The notes under the pieces: model-generated
Told to the model about the DNA's origin: nothing
The model's database searches: none
Seen by the model: only the letters and a program-made list of their open reading frames with translations
From: Chryseobacterium jejuense
GTDB lineage: Bacteria; Bacteroidota; Bacteroidia; Flavobacteriales; Weeksellaceae
Assembly: GCF_900100075.1 (NCBI RefSeq)
Contig: NZ_FNEG01000002.1
Coordinates: forward strand, 372,001-436,000
Length of the DNA stretch: 64,000 bases
Direction: 5' to 3'
Position numbers and translations under genes: made by a program
Part shown: positions 32,407-41,061 of the stretch, one piece after another
Layout: each line of letters starts with the position of its first letter
How positions within the stretch are numbered: the first letter of the stretch is position 1

Positions 32407-33432
32407 TTATTTAATTAAGAAATTGAATTTATCCATATTCTTAAGGGCAATACCAGTTCCGCGAACTACCGCTCTCAACGGATCTTCTGCCACAAATACA
32501 GGAAGACCTGTTTTTTTGTGAATTCTGTCCGCTAAACCTCTTAATAATGCACCTCCTCCGGCAAGATAAATACCAGTTTTATAAATATCAGCAGCCAATT
32601 CCGGCGGTGTAAGGGAAAGAGTTTCCATTACAGCATCTTCAATTCTGATGATAGATTTATCTAATGCACGTGCAATTTCCTTATATCCAACCATAATTTC
32701 TTTAGGTTTACCAGTAATAAGGTCTCTACCTTGTACCGGGATATCCTCGATATCTACATCAAGATCTTCTACTGCAGAACCTACTTCAATTTTAATTCTT
32801 TCAGCAGTTCTTTCTCCAATATAAAGGTTATGGTGAGTTCTTAAGTAATAAGCAATATCATTAGTAAATACGTCTCCTGCAATCTTCACAGATTTGTCGC
32901 ATACGATACCTCCTAAAGCTACTACAGCAATTTCAGTAGTACCTCCACCTATATCGATGATCATATTTCCTTCAGGTTTCTGTACGTCGATCCCAACTCC
33001 TATAGCAGCTGCCATTGGTTCGTAGATTAACCTTACTTCTTTTGCGTTTACTTTCTGAGCTGAGTCTCTTACCGCTCTTTTTTCAACCTCAGTAATACCA
33101 GAAGGAATACAGATTACAATTCTTAATGCAGGCTGTATGAATTTACCTTTAATTCCAGGAATTTTCTTGATAAATTCCTTAATCATATGTTCAGAAGCGT
33201 GGAAATCTGCGATAACCCCATCTTTCAATGGACGGATCGTCTTGATATCTTCGTGAGTTTTACCTTGCATATGCTTCGCCTGTTCACCTACCGCAATGGG
33301 TTTACCCGTAGAGCGTTCAATTGCAACAATTGACGGTTGATCTATAACAATTTTATTATTATGGATGATAAGGGTATTGGCTGTTCCCAGGTCTATCGCA
33401 ATTTCTTGCGTAAACATATCAAATAAACTCAT
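32407..33432 (-). CDS. mreB: Actin-like rod shape protein MreB
   Basis: A 341-residue bacterial actin. The phosphate-1 motif AIDLGTANTL and phosphate-2 motif IDIGGGTTEIAV are intact, as is the adenosine region GIYLAGGGALLRGL. It forms membrane-bound filaments that orient the cell-wall elongation machinery encoded by the genes that follow. First gene of the operon; a TATCTTTG element lies at 33464-33457 on the minus strand. Confidence 0.97.
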   Translation of the reverse strand: MSLFDMFTQEIAIDLGTANTLIIHNNKIVIDQPSIVAIERSTGKPIAVGEQAKHMQGKTHEDIKTIRPLKDGVIADFHASEHMIKEFIKKIPGIKGKFIQPALRIVICIPSGITEVEKRAVRDSAQKVNAKEVRLIYEPMAAAIGVGIDVQKPEGNMIIDIGGGTTEIAVVALGGIVCDKSVKIAGDVFTNDIAYYLRTHHNLYIGERTAERIKIEVGSAVEDLDVDIEDIPVQGRDLITGKPKEIMVGYKEIARALDKSIIRIEDAVMETLSLTPPELAADIYKTGIYLAGGGALLRGLADRIHKKTGLPVFVAEDPLRAVVRGTGIALKNMDKFNFLIK

Positions 33433-33783
33433 ATTTTTCTTCTGATTTTAAGTTTACAAAGATATAAATTAAACACTACTAAAGAAATTTCATCACAACT
33501 TAATTTGGTTAAAATTTTATTAAAATTTATAATTCTTTATTAACTTTCTGTTTAGATAATTACAGAGTTTGATTTCAACTAAAATTAACGGAGGAATTTG
33601 GACCATAAAAACATGAAGAAAAGCAGAAAATAAATGGATTGGTAAAATTTCCTTTAGCAGCTTAAGTTTTGAGCATTCTTTTTCTTTGTATGATTTACTT
33701 CCACCCTATAGTTTTTTACGATAATTATCATATACACTATCAGAGGATGATTAATTAAAAAAAGCGTAAATTTGCGACTGCTT
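33433..33783. other. Divergent promoter region between mreB and hemA
   Basis: 351 bases without a gene. On the minus strand, TATCTTTG (33464-33457) should serve mreB. On the plus strand, TAAATTTG (33767-33774) serves hemA. The rest is AT-rich and shows no reading frame or hairpin of note. Confidence 0.6.
33767..33774 (+). promoter_or_regulatory. -7 promoter element of hemA
   Basis: TAAATTTG ends only 9 nt before the ATG at 33784. A TTG at 33772 that extends the frame is part of this box and is not the start. The transcript would have a leader of just a few bases. Confidence 0.6.
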
Positions 33784-35058
33784 ATGTTACAGTATTCCAA
33801 CATCCATCGAACATCGAATTTTGCCGTGCTTTCTATAAGCTACGAAAAGGCCGATGTAGAAACGAGAGGAAAGTTTGCATTCTTTGATGAAAACATCAAA
33901 AACTTTGTTTCCCGCGTCCATCAGGAAGACCTTGGGGATGCATTTGTGGTTTCCACATGTAACAGGACCGAGATCTATACCACATCTTCCAATTATCTTT
34001 TAGTTGCAGAAGAGTATTGCAAAACCATTGGAGTAAATCTTACAGATTTTCTTCAGTTTGCCAATATCCTAACCAAAGAAGAGGCTTTAATACACCTTTT
34101 CAGAGTAGCTGCCGGCTTAGAAAGCCAGATTATCGGAGATTTTGAGATTATCGGTCAGATCAAAAAAGCATACAGCCGTTTTAAAAAAGAAAGACAGAAT
34201 TCTAACCCTTATCTTGAAAGAGCTATTAATGCTGCTATTCAGATTTCCAAAAGGATAAAGAACGAAACTGGAATTTCTAACGGAGCCGCTTCTGTTTCTT
34301 ATGCAGCTGTTCACTATATCTTAAACAGCCAAAAGAGAATTGCTGAAAAGAACATTCTTCTTCTTGGTGTAGGTGAGATTGGACAGAATACGGTAGAAAA
34401 CCTGGTAAAACATGTTTATCAGCCGAAAATTAAAATCGCAAACAGAACTCAGGAGAAAGCTGAAAAAATTTCCCAGAAATATAATATTCCTCATGTTGAT
34501 TATTCTGATGTTGACAAGGAATTAAAAAACACTGATATCCTAATCGTGGCCACTGGGGCAAAACACCCAATCATCAACCAATCGCATTTCCCGAACGGAA
34601 AGGAAACATTGGTGATTGATCTTTCCATTCCTCACAACGTTGAAAAGAATGTTACAGAAAATAAAAATGTAACCTTAATTGATGTTGATGAGCTTTCAAA
34701 ACAAATCCAGGAAACAATTCAACAAAGGGAAAAAGAAATTCCTAAAGCTGAAAAGATCATTAAGGAACTGATGAAAGACTTCATTGAATGGGAGAAAAAA
34801 AGAAAACTAGCACCAAACATTCATCATTTCAAAGCTGTTTTAAAGAACATGGAACGCAATGAAATGCATAACTTTTATAAGAAAAATAAATATATAGGTA
34901 TTACGGACATGGAACTTTCTGATAAAATGATCCAGAAGATCACCAACCGTTTTGCAAAATATATCATCGATAATCCTTTAAAAGCCGAAGAAATTAGTAA
35001 ATTAATGCACGAAATATTAGTTGAACAACCAAACAACGAATTCAATGAAAAGCATTAG
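33784..35058 (+). CDS. hemA: Glutamyl-tRNA reductase
   Basis: A 424-residue enzyme that reduces glutamyl-tRNA to glutamate-1-semialdehyde, the first committed step of C5 heme synthesis. The catalytic Cys is in VVSTCNRTEIY, followed by GLESQIIGDFEIIGQIKKAY, the NADPH-binding loop LLGVGEIGQNT and a C-terminal dimerisation helix region. Start chosen at ATG 33784 (see promoter). It heads the hemA-hemC-hemD-hemE operon and overlaps hemC by 14 nt. Confidence 0.96.
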   Translation: MLQYSNIHRTSNFAVLSISYEKADVETRGKFAFFDENIKNFVSRVHQEDLGDAFVVSTCNRTEIYTTSSNYLLVAEEYCKTIGVNLTDFLQFANILTKEEALIHLFRVAAGLESQIIGDFEIIGQIKKAYSRFKKERQNSNPYLERAINAAIQISKRIKNETGISNGAASVSYAAVHYILNSQKRIAEKNILLLGVGEIGQNTVENLVKHVYQPKIKIANRTQEKAEKISQKYNIPHVDYSDVDKELKNTDILIVATGAKHPIINQSHFPNGKETLVIDLSIPHNVEKNVTENKNVTLIDVDELSKQIQETIQQREKEIPKAEKIIKELMKDFIEWEKKRKLAPNIHHFKAVLKNMERNEMHNFYKKNKYIGITDMELSDKMIQKITNRFAKYIIDNPLKAEEISKLMHEILVEQPNNEFNEKH

Positions 35059-35953
35059 AATCGGAACAAGAAATTCCGCACTTGCACTTTGGCAGGCTAG
35101 AGAGGTTGCGAGGCACCTTCAGAACAACAATTATTTAACGGAAATCGTTCCTATCGTTTCTTCTGGCGATAAGAACCTTAATCAACCTTTGTATTCATTA
35201 GGGATCACCGGGGTTTTCACAAGAGACCTTGATACAGCCTTATTGAATGATGAGATTGATATTGCTGTTCACTCATTAAAGGATGTTCCTACCCTATTAC
35301 CTCAGAATATTGAGATGATAGCCTATTTGGAAAGAGATTATCCACAAGACATTCTCATCAGAAAAGCATCCGCAAAAAACAAAGAGCTTCATGAACTGAA
35401 GCTTGCAACAAGCAGTTTGAGAAGAAGAGCTTTCTGGTTAAGACATTTCCCTAATACTGAATTTTCAGATATCCGTGGAAATATCCAGACCCGTCTTCAA
35501 AAACTTGAAGATGGAGATTTTGATGCCACCATTCTATCTTTGGCTGGGATCAAAAGAATGAAAATGGAAATTGATTATGAAATGCTTCCGGTAATGATTT
35601 CTGCCCCATCTCAGGGCGTTATTGCTGTGGCAGGACATTCCGACAAACCGGAGATCAATGAAATACTAAGACAAATCAATCACCAGCCTACTCAAACCTG
35701 TGTAGAGATTGAAAGAAACTTCCTAAGCACTTTAGAAGGAGGATGTACAGCCCCTATCGGAGCTTTTGCAGAGATTATTGAGGATCAGATCCGCTTTACA
35801 GCAGCACTTTGCTCGCTGGATGGTAAAAACTGCATTGCTATTGATGAGAACTTCGAGTACAACTCTACAGAAGATTTTGGACAAAAATTTGCAAAAGTAG
35901 TACTGGAAAATGGTGGAAAAGAATTGATGGCAGAAATCAAAAGCCAGATCTAA
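35045..35953 (+). CDS. hemC: Hydroxymethylbilane synthase (porphobilinogen deaminase)
   Basis: A 302-residue enzyme that joins four porphobilinogens. It begins MKSIRIGTRNSALALWQARE, the family start, which fixes the ATG at 35045 rather than a TTG at 35021. The catalytic Asp loop HSLKDVPT and the dipyrromethane-cofactor Cys in LEGGCTAPIGA are present. It overlaps the end of hemA by 14 nt, so the two are translationally coupled. Confidence 0.96.
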   Translation: MKSIRIGTRNSALALWQAREVARHLQNNNYLTEIVPIVSSGDKNLNQPLYSLGITGVFTRDLDTALLNDEIDIAVHSLKDVPTLLPQNIEMIAYLERDYPQDILIRKASAKNKELHELKLATSSLRRRAFWLRHFPNTEFSDIRGNIQTRLQKLEDGDFDATILSLAGIKRMKMEIDYEMLPVMISAPSQGVIAVAGHSDKPEINEILRQINHQPTQTCVEIERNFLSTLEGGCTAPIGAFAEIIEDQIRFTAALCSLDGKNCIAIDENFEYNSTEDFGQKFAKVVLENGGKELMAEIKSQI

Positions 35954-36010
35954 GAGCTTTTAGATTTCAAGCTTCTCTTTTAACCCCTTTTCATTTTCTA
36001 ATCAACAGAC

Positions 36011-36694
36011 ATGAAAATCTTATTTACCAAAAATATAGACCAAGCAACAATATCCAAAGAATTAGGAGAGGATATCTCGGTTGACTGTGTTGAGGTAATT
36101 AAGACCAAACCTATTCTGATCAGCCCGTTTGATCTGAAAAATTACTCGTTGATTTTTACCAGCGTAAATGGTGTAGCTTCTTTTTTTAAAAACAGATTTA
36201 AGCCTAATGAGAATTTCACGGCTAAAAACTACAACAAGATCTACTGCGTTGGTGAAAAAACCAAGAAAGCATTAAGGAAACATGGCTTTGGAACATTTAA
36301 GGTATTAAGAAATGCTGATTCGCTTTCCAGATTCATTATCGGAAACTGCCAGCATGAACAGTTTCTCCACTTTTGCGGTAATCTTGCCATCAACGTGCTT
36401 GATAAGGAGCTTCCTCTTCAAAATATTAAGTATAAAAAGATTACAATCTACAATACGGAGGAAATCAATCCTTTAATTCCTGAAAAATATCATGCCGCAG
36501 TATTTTTTAGTCCAAGCGGAGTTCGTAGTTTTGCAAAGCAAAATTCCCTGAAAGATATGAAGCTGTTTTCGATTGGAGAAACCACCTCCGGGGAATTAAG
36601 AAATTATACTCACGAGAACATTTTTACGTCTGAAGAAAATACGCTGAGCTCTATATTTGAGCTGATAAGACAGGAAATTGTGAGCAAACTTTAA
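36011..36694 (+). CDS. hemD: Uroporphyrinogen-III synthase
   Basis: A 227-residue two-domain protein with the weak sequence conservation usual for HemD: IFTSVNGVASFF, YCVGEKTKKALRKHGF and VFFSPSGVRSFAKQN, with the closing FSIGETTSGELRN. It cyclises and inverts ring D of hydroxymethylbilane. Its position between hemC and hemE supports the call. Confidence 0.9.
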   Translation: MKILFTKNIDQATISKELGEDISVDCVEVIKTKPILISPFDLKNYSLIFTSVNGVASFFKNRFKPNENFTAKNYNKIYCVGEKTKKALRKHGFGTFKVLRNADSLSRFIIGNCQHEQFLHFCGNLAINVLDKELPLQNIKYKKITIYNTEEINPLIPEKYHAAVFFSPSGVRSFAKQNSLKDMKLFSIGETTSGELRNYTHENIFTSEENTLSSIFELIRQEIVSKL

Positions 36695-36740
36695 AATTTC
36701 TGTTACCGCATTATGACGGTAATATTAGATTAAATAGATT

Positions 36741-37772
36741 ATGATTAAAAACGACCTATATTTAAAAGCACTTCGCGGAGAAACCGTTGAAAGACCTCCT
36801 GTCTGGATGATGAGGCAGGCTGGAAGATATCTGCCGGAATTCATTGCCTTAAGAGACAAATATGATTTCTTTACAAGATGTCAGACACCTGAACTTGCTG
36901 CTGAGATTACATTACAGCCTATCCGCAGATTTCCTTTAGACGCGGCGATCCTGTTTTCTGATATTTTGGTAGTTCCACAGGCTATGGGGATTGATTTCAA
37001 AATGAAAGAATCCGTTGGTCCTTGGTTGGATACTCCGATCAGAACAATGGAACAGGTTCAGAATATCGAAACTCCGGATGTGAACGATACTTTAGGATAC
37101 GTTTTTGATGCTATTGAATTAACGCTACAGAAATTAGACAATGATATTCCATTGATCGGTTTTGCCGGATCTCCATGGACAATTCTTTGCTACTGTGTAG
37201 AAGGAAAAGGAAGTAAGGCTTTTGATATTGCTAAGTCTTTCTGTTTCCAACAGCCTGAAGCGGCTCATTTATTACTTCAAAAGATCACTGACACTACCAT
37301 TGCTTATCTTAAGAGAAAGGTGGAAAAAGGTGTTTCTGCTGTACAGGTTTTTGATTCATGGGGAGGAATGCTTTCTCCAACTGATTATCAGGAATTCTCT
37401 TGGCAGTACATCAACCAGATTGTTGAAGCATTAAGCCCTCTTACTCATGTAGTAGTATTTGGGAAAGGATGCTGGTTTGCATTGGAAGATATGACGATGT
37501 CTAAAGCTTCTGCTCTTGGTGTTGACTGGACTATTAAACCGGAATTCGCAAGAACACTAACGAATCACACGATGACTTTACAAGGAAACTTTGACCCTGC
37601 AAGATTGCATTCAACTCCTGAGACGATCAAGAAAATGGTGAACGAAATGATCAACCGTTTCGGAAAAGACAGATACATCGCCAACCTTGGACACGGAATT
37701 CTTCCAAACGTTCCTGTTGAAAATGCTGAAGCGTTCATCAGAGCAGTTGTTGACTGGAAGCCGACGCTTTAA
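36741..37772 (+). CDS. hemE: Uroporphyrinogen decarboxylase
   Basis: A 343-residue enzyme that removes four acetate carboxyls to form coproporphyrinogen III. The substrate-binding signature [16 protein letters not shown] is intact at the N-terminus, and the active-site Asp is in [16 protein letters not shown]. The C-terminal [14 protein letters not shown] motif is complete. Last gene of the hem operon; a terminator follows at 37811. Confidence 0.97.
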   Translation: MIKNDLYLKALRGETVERPPVWMMRQAGRYLPEFIALRDKYDFFTRCQTPELAAEITLQPIRRFPLDAAILFSDILVVPQAMGIDFKMKESVGPWLDTPIRTMEQVQNIETPDVNDTLGYVFDAIELTLQKLDNDIPLIGFAGSPWTILCYCVEGKGSKAFDIAKSFCFQQPEAAHLLLQKITDTTIAYLKRKVEKGVSAVQVFDSWGGMLSPTDYQEFSWQYINQIVEALSPLTHVVVFGKGCWFALEDMTMSKASALGVDWTIKPEFARTLTNHTMTLQGNFDPARLHSTPETIKKMVNEMINRFGKDRYIANLGHGILPNVPVENAEAFIRAVVDWKPTL

Positions 37773-37810
37773 AACAAGAATTAACTTTCACACCGAAAGT
37801 TCGATAATAA

Positions 37811-37842
37811 AAAAAGCCCTATCATTACTGACAGGGCTTTTT
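37811..37842. terminator. Bidirectional terminator between hemE and sufS
   Basis: Stem AAAAAGCCCT / AGGGCTTTTT with a 12-nt loop. It lies between two convergent genes and has T-runs in both directions. Confidence 0.88.
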
Positions 37843-37860
37843 TATATGTTTTTTGCATTG

Positions 37861-39081
37861 TTAACTCAACATTCGTTGTGCTTTTTTAACGCCTTCTACT
37901 AAAAGATCAATCTCTTCAAAGGTATTATAAACAGCAAAACTTGCTCTTACAGTTCCTGCAATATTAAAGAACTCCATGATAGGTTGTGTACAGTGATGTC
38001 CTGTTCTTACAGCAATACCCATTTTATCCAGGATCATTCCTACATCGGAAGAAATCCCAACTCCTTCCAGATTAAAGGAAACAACTCCTGTTCTCTTCGC
38101 TTTTTCACCATATACTTTAAGACCTTCAATTTCTAAAAGATGTCTTTGAGCGTATTCTAATAAAGCATTTTCATGGTTCTGAATATTTTCATGTCCTACT
38201 CTGTTCATAAAATCAACCGCTGCCCCTAAAGCAATATTTCCGCCTACATTGGGTGTTCCTGCTTCATATTTAAACGGAAGTCCTGCATAGGTTGTTCCAT
38301 CAAAAGAACATGTTGCAATCATCTCACCACCTCCATGGAATGGTGGTAAAGCTTCTAATATCTCACGCTTTCCATATAAAATACCTGTTCCCATCGGAGC
38401 GTACATTTTATGTCCTGAGAATACAAAGAAATCACAATCCATCTTCTGAACATCAATATTGAAGTGAGGAGCAGATTGTGCCCCATCAATCACAACATAA
38501 GCATCGGTATTTTTTCTTGTTTTTGCAATGATTTCTTCAATAGGATTTACAATTCCCAATGCATTAGAAACCTGATTTACAGAAACTACTTTTGTTTTTT
38601 CACTTAAAAATTGATCAAAATAATCTAACTGAAGAATTCCATTCTCGTCAATAGGAATCACACGAAGTTTTGCTCCGGTTCTTTCACAAAGCAACTGCCA
38701 TGGAACAATATTGGAATGGTGCTCCAGATAGGAAATAATGATCTCATCGTCTTTTTGTAATTTCTGTGTTAAAATATAAGAGATGAGGTTTAGTCCTTCG
38801 GTTGTTCCTTTGGTAAAAATAACTTCAAAGTCATGTTCTGCATTAATGAACTTCTGGATCTTTCTTCTGGAAAGTTCCATTTCTTCTGTTGCTAGTTGGC
38901 TTAATGTATGAATACCTCTGTGAACATTGGCATTAAGTTCTGTATAATATGCGTGACAGACGTCTAAAACCGAATTTGGCTTTTGAGATGTAGCTGCATT
39001 ATCCAAGTAAACCAATGGCTTACCATTCACTTCTCTGTCCAATATAGAAAACTGGCTTCTTATTTCCTGAATGTCAAACAT
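37861..39081 (-). CDS. sufS: Cysteine desulfurase SufS
   Basis: A 406-residue class II PLP-dependent desulfurase that supplies sulfur for iron-sulfur cluster assembly. The PLP Lys is in FSGHKMYAPMGTG, the cofactor His/Asp region reads HHSNIVPW and VIDGAQSAPH, and the persulfide Cys is in VRTGHHCTQP. The other suf genes are not adjacent on the visible side. A TAAATTTG element lies at 39131-39124. Confidence 0.94.
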   Translation of the reverse strand: MFDIQEIRSQFSILDREVNGKPLVYLDNAATSQKPNSVLDVCHAYYTELNANVHRGIHTLSQLATEEMELSRRKIQKFINAEHDFEVIFTKGTTEGLNLISYILTQKLQKDDEIIISYLEHHSNIVPWQLLCERTGAKLRVIPIDENGILQLDYFDQFLSEKTKVVSVNQVSNALGIVNPIEEIIAKTRKNTDAYVVIDGAQSAPHFNIDVQKMDCDFFVFSGHKMYAPMGTGILYGKREILEALPPFHGGGEMIATCSFDGTTYAGLPFKYEAGTPNVGGNIALGAAVDFMNRVGHENIQNHENALLEYAQRHLLEIEGLKVYGEKAKRTGVVSFNLEGVGISSDVGMILDKMGIAVRTGHHCTQPIMEFFNIAGTVRASFAVYNTFEEIDLLVEGVKKAQRMLS

Positions 39082-39123
39082 TTATTTATTTTTTAAATTA
39101 AAACGTTCTTATTTAGAACCCTT

Positions 39124-39131
39124 CAAATTTA
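39124..39131 (-). promoter_or_regulatory. -7 promoter element of sufS
   Basis: TAAATTTG on the minus strand, 42 nt before the ATG. A small inverted repeat GTTCT / AGAAC lies between the box and the gene (39104-39118). Confidence 0.5.
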
Positions 39132-39288
39132 CGGCTTTTTTTCCGAAAGGAAGCATGGAGATACTAGCTGATACTTGTCAGTTAATAGAAATATTCAATG
39201 AGGAATAACGAAGTAAGCTGATGAAGCAAAGAAAATTAAGCGAGAAAAACTAAAATTACGTACAGCCTTTCCTACTAATACCATCAAT

Positions 39289-39315
39289 AAAAAACCCGTC
39301 AAAAAATGACGGGTT
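39289..39315 (-). terminator. Terminator of rplY
   Basis: Stem AACCCGTCA / TGACGGGTT (39293-39301 / 39307-39315) with a loop of five A on the plus strand; the T-run follows on the minus strand. Confidence 0.9.
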
Positions 39316-39339
39316 CTATATTGTTTAAATAAGCAATTC

Positions 39340-39981
39340 TTATTCTGCTGCAGTTTCTTCTGCTGGAGCTGCTCCTTCTTCAGTTGCAACTTCTTCATCA
39401 TCTTCATCATCCATTGCTGCTGCACCTCCTTTCATTGCATTTCTAGACATCTTAACAGCAACTACTACTGCATTGTCTGGGTGCATGAAAGAATATCCTT
39501 CAGTTTTGATACCACCGATGTAAAGTTTGTTACCGATTCTTAATGGAGTAACATCTACAACGATTTCGTCAGGTAGGTTAGCCGGAATAGCTTTTACTTT
39601 TAGTTTTCTGAAAGACTGACGTAAAACACCACCAGCTACAACACCTTTAGAACGTCCAATAATTCTTACTGGAACTTCCATAACTACTGGCTTATCGTCA
39701 GATAGTTGGTAGAAGTCAATGTGAAGAATTTTGTCAGTAATTGGGTGGAACTGAATATCTTGAAGAACTGCTGGAATTGTTTTTCCGTCAACTTCAATAG
39801 ATACCGTGTGTGCTTCAGGAGTGTAAACTAATCCTTTGAAAGCTTTCTCTTCAGCAGAGAAGTTTAAAGGTGCCTCACCTCCATAAACAACACAAGGAAC
39901 TAATTCAGCATCACGTAAAGCTTTTGTAGACTTTTTGCCCACGCTTTCTCTTTTTGTACCTTGAATTGTAATAGATTTCAT
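39340..39981 (-). CDS. rplY: 50S ribosomal protein L25/general stress protein Ctc
   Basis: A 213-residue L25 of the long (Ctc/TL5) type: an N-terminal 5S-rRNA-binding domain ([20 protein letters not shown]) and a C-terminal beta-rich domain. It ends in a low-complexity Ala/Glu/Asp tail (about 25 residues) that is common in Bacteroidota. It lies 56 nt after prs on the same strand and is probably co-transcribed with it. Confidence 0.95.
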   Translation of the reverse strand: MKSITIQGTKRESVGKKSTKALRDAELVPCVVYGGEAPLNFSAEEKAFKGLVYTPEAHTVSIEVDGKTIPAVLQDIQFHPITDKILHIDFYQLSDDKPVVMEVPVRIIGRSKGVVAGGVLRQSFRKLKVKAIPANLPDEIVVDVTPLRIGNKLYIGGIKTEGYSFMHPDNAVVVAVKMSRNAMKGGAAAMDDEDDEEVATEEGAAPAEETAAE

Positions 39982-40037
39982 TTATAAAAAATTTAAAAAA
40001 TTGTTCTTATTTTAATCTGCAAACTACTTTAAATCAA

Positions 40038-40976
40038 TTAAATAACAAACTTGCTACTGATTGATTTGTGCTCATGAACCATTGTCATAACATCCGCAAA
40101 TAATGGGGCGCAAGATAGCACTTTTATTTTAGTTGACAAATTATTTTTAACAGGAATTGAGTCAGTTACAATAACTTCCAGAAGTTTTGAGTTCTCAATA
40201 TTCTCGTAAGCCTTACCTGAAAGCACTCCGTGAGTTGCCATAGCTCTTACAGTTTTTGCACCTTTTTCAATAAGGATATCAGCAGCTTTACAAAGTGTTC
40301 CTGCAGTATCAATCATGTCATCAATAAGAATTACGTTCTTACCTGTTACATCTCCAATAAGGAACATTTCTTCTACAACGTTTGCTTTCTTTCTTTCCTT
40401 ATAAGCAATTACCACTTCTGCACCTAGGTGACCAGCATAGTTTTTCGCTCTTTTCGCACCTCCCATATCCGGAGAAGCAATCGTAAGGTTATCAAGGTGT
40501 AAAGACTTAATGTAATCAACAAAGATCGAAGAAGCATAAAGGTGATCTACCGGAATTTCGAAGAACCCTTGAATCTGATCTGCGTGAAGATCCATTGTCA
40601 TTACTCTTGTTGCTCCCGCTGCTGTAAGAAGGTTTGCAACTAACTTAGCACCGATCGGCGCTCTTGGTTTGTCTTTTCTGTCCTGTCTGGCAAGTCCGAA
40701 GTAAGGAATTACAACGGTAATGCTCTTTGCAGAAGCTCTTTTCGCTGCATCAATCATTAGAAGAAGTTCTAAAAGATTGTCTGCAGGCGGGAATGTAGAT
40801 CCGATTAGGAAAACCCTTCCTCCTCTTACAGATTCGTCCAAAACAGGTTCAAATTCCCCGTCGCTGAACTCCTGAAAGTTGATTTTTCCTAATTCTTTCC
40901 CATAACTCTGGGCAATTTTCTCTGCCAAGTCCCTGCTGGTTCTTGTACAAAATAGATAACTTAACTGATCGGCCAT
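40038..40976 (-). CDS. prs: Ribose-phosphate pyrophosphokinase
   Basis: A 312-residue enzyme making PRPP from ribose 5-phosphate and ATP, the precursor of nucleotides, His and Trp. Characteristic segments are FSDGEFEPVLDESVRGGRVF, the Mg-ATP His region MTMDLHADQIQGFF and the PRPP loop VILIDDMIDTAGTL. A TAAATTTG box lies 22 nt upstream on the minus strand, inside the T-run of the neighbour's terminator. Confidence 0.97.
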   Translation of the reverse strand: MADQLSYLFCTRTSRDLAEKIAQSYGKELGKINFQEFSDGEFEPVLDESVRGGRVFLIGSTFPPADNLLELLLMIDAAKRASAKSITVVIPYFGLARQDRKDKPRAPIGAKLVANLLTAAGATRVMTMDLHADQIQGFFEIPVDHLYASSIFVDYIKSLHLDNLTIASPDMGGAKRAKNYAGHLGAEVVIAYKERKKANVVEEMFLIGDVTGKNVILIDDMIDTAGTLCKAADILIEKGAKTVRAMATHGVLSGKAYENIENSKLLEVIVTDSIPVKNNLSTKIKVLSCAPLFADVMTMVHEHKSISSKFVI

Positions 40977-40998
40977 TTTTACTTTTTAAAAGATTTTG

Positions 40999-41006
40999 CA
41001 AATTTA
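40999..41006 (-). promoter_or_regulatory. -7 promoter element of prs
   Basis: TAAATTTG on the minus strand. It starts within the T-run of the upstream terminator 41010-41038, so end of one transcript and start of the next are packed into 40 nt. Confidence 0.55.
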
Positions 41007-41009
41007 AAA

Positions 41010-41038
41010 AAAAACCACAAGATTTACTCTTGTGGTTT
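41010..41038 (-). terminator. Terminator of the SGNH lipoprotein gene
   Basis: Stem AAACCACAAG / CTTGTGGTTT (41012-41021 / 41029-41038), followed on the minus strand by a run of nine T. Confidence 0.92.
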
Positions 41039-41061
41039 CTAAGTTTTTATTTAATCAATAA

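Noticed and set aside
32890..32910. TTTGTCGC sequence inside mreB as a seventh regulon site
   Set aside because: It lacks the left half of the dyad and lies within a core gene.
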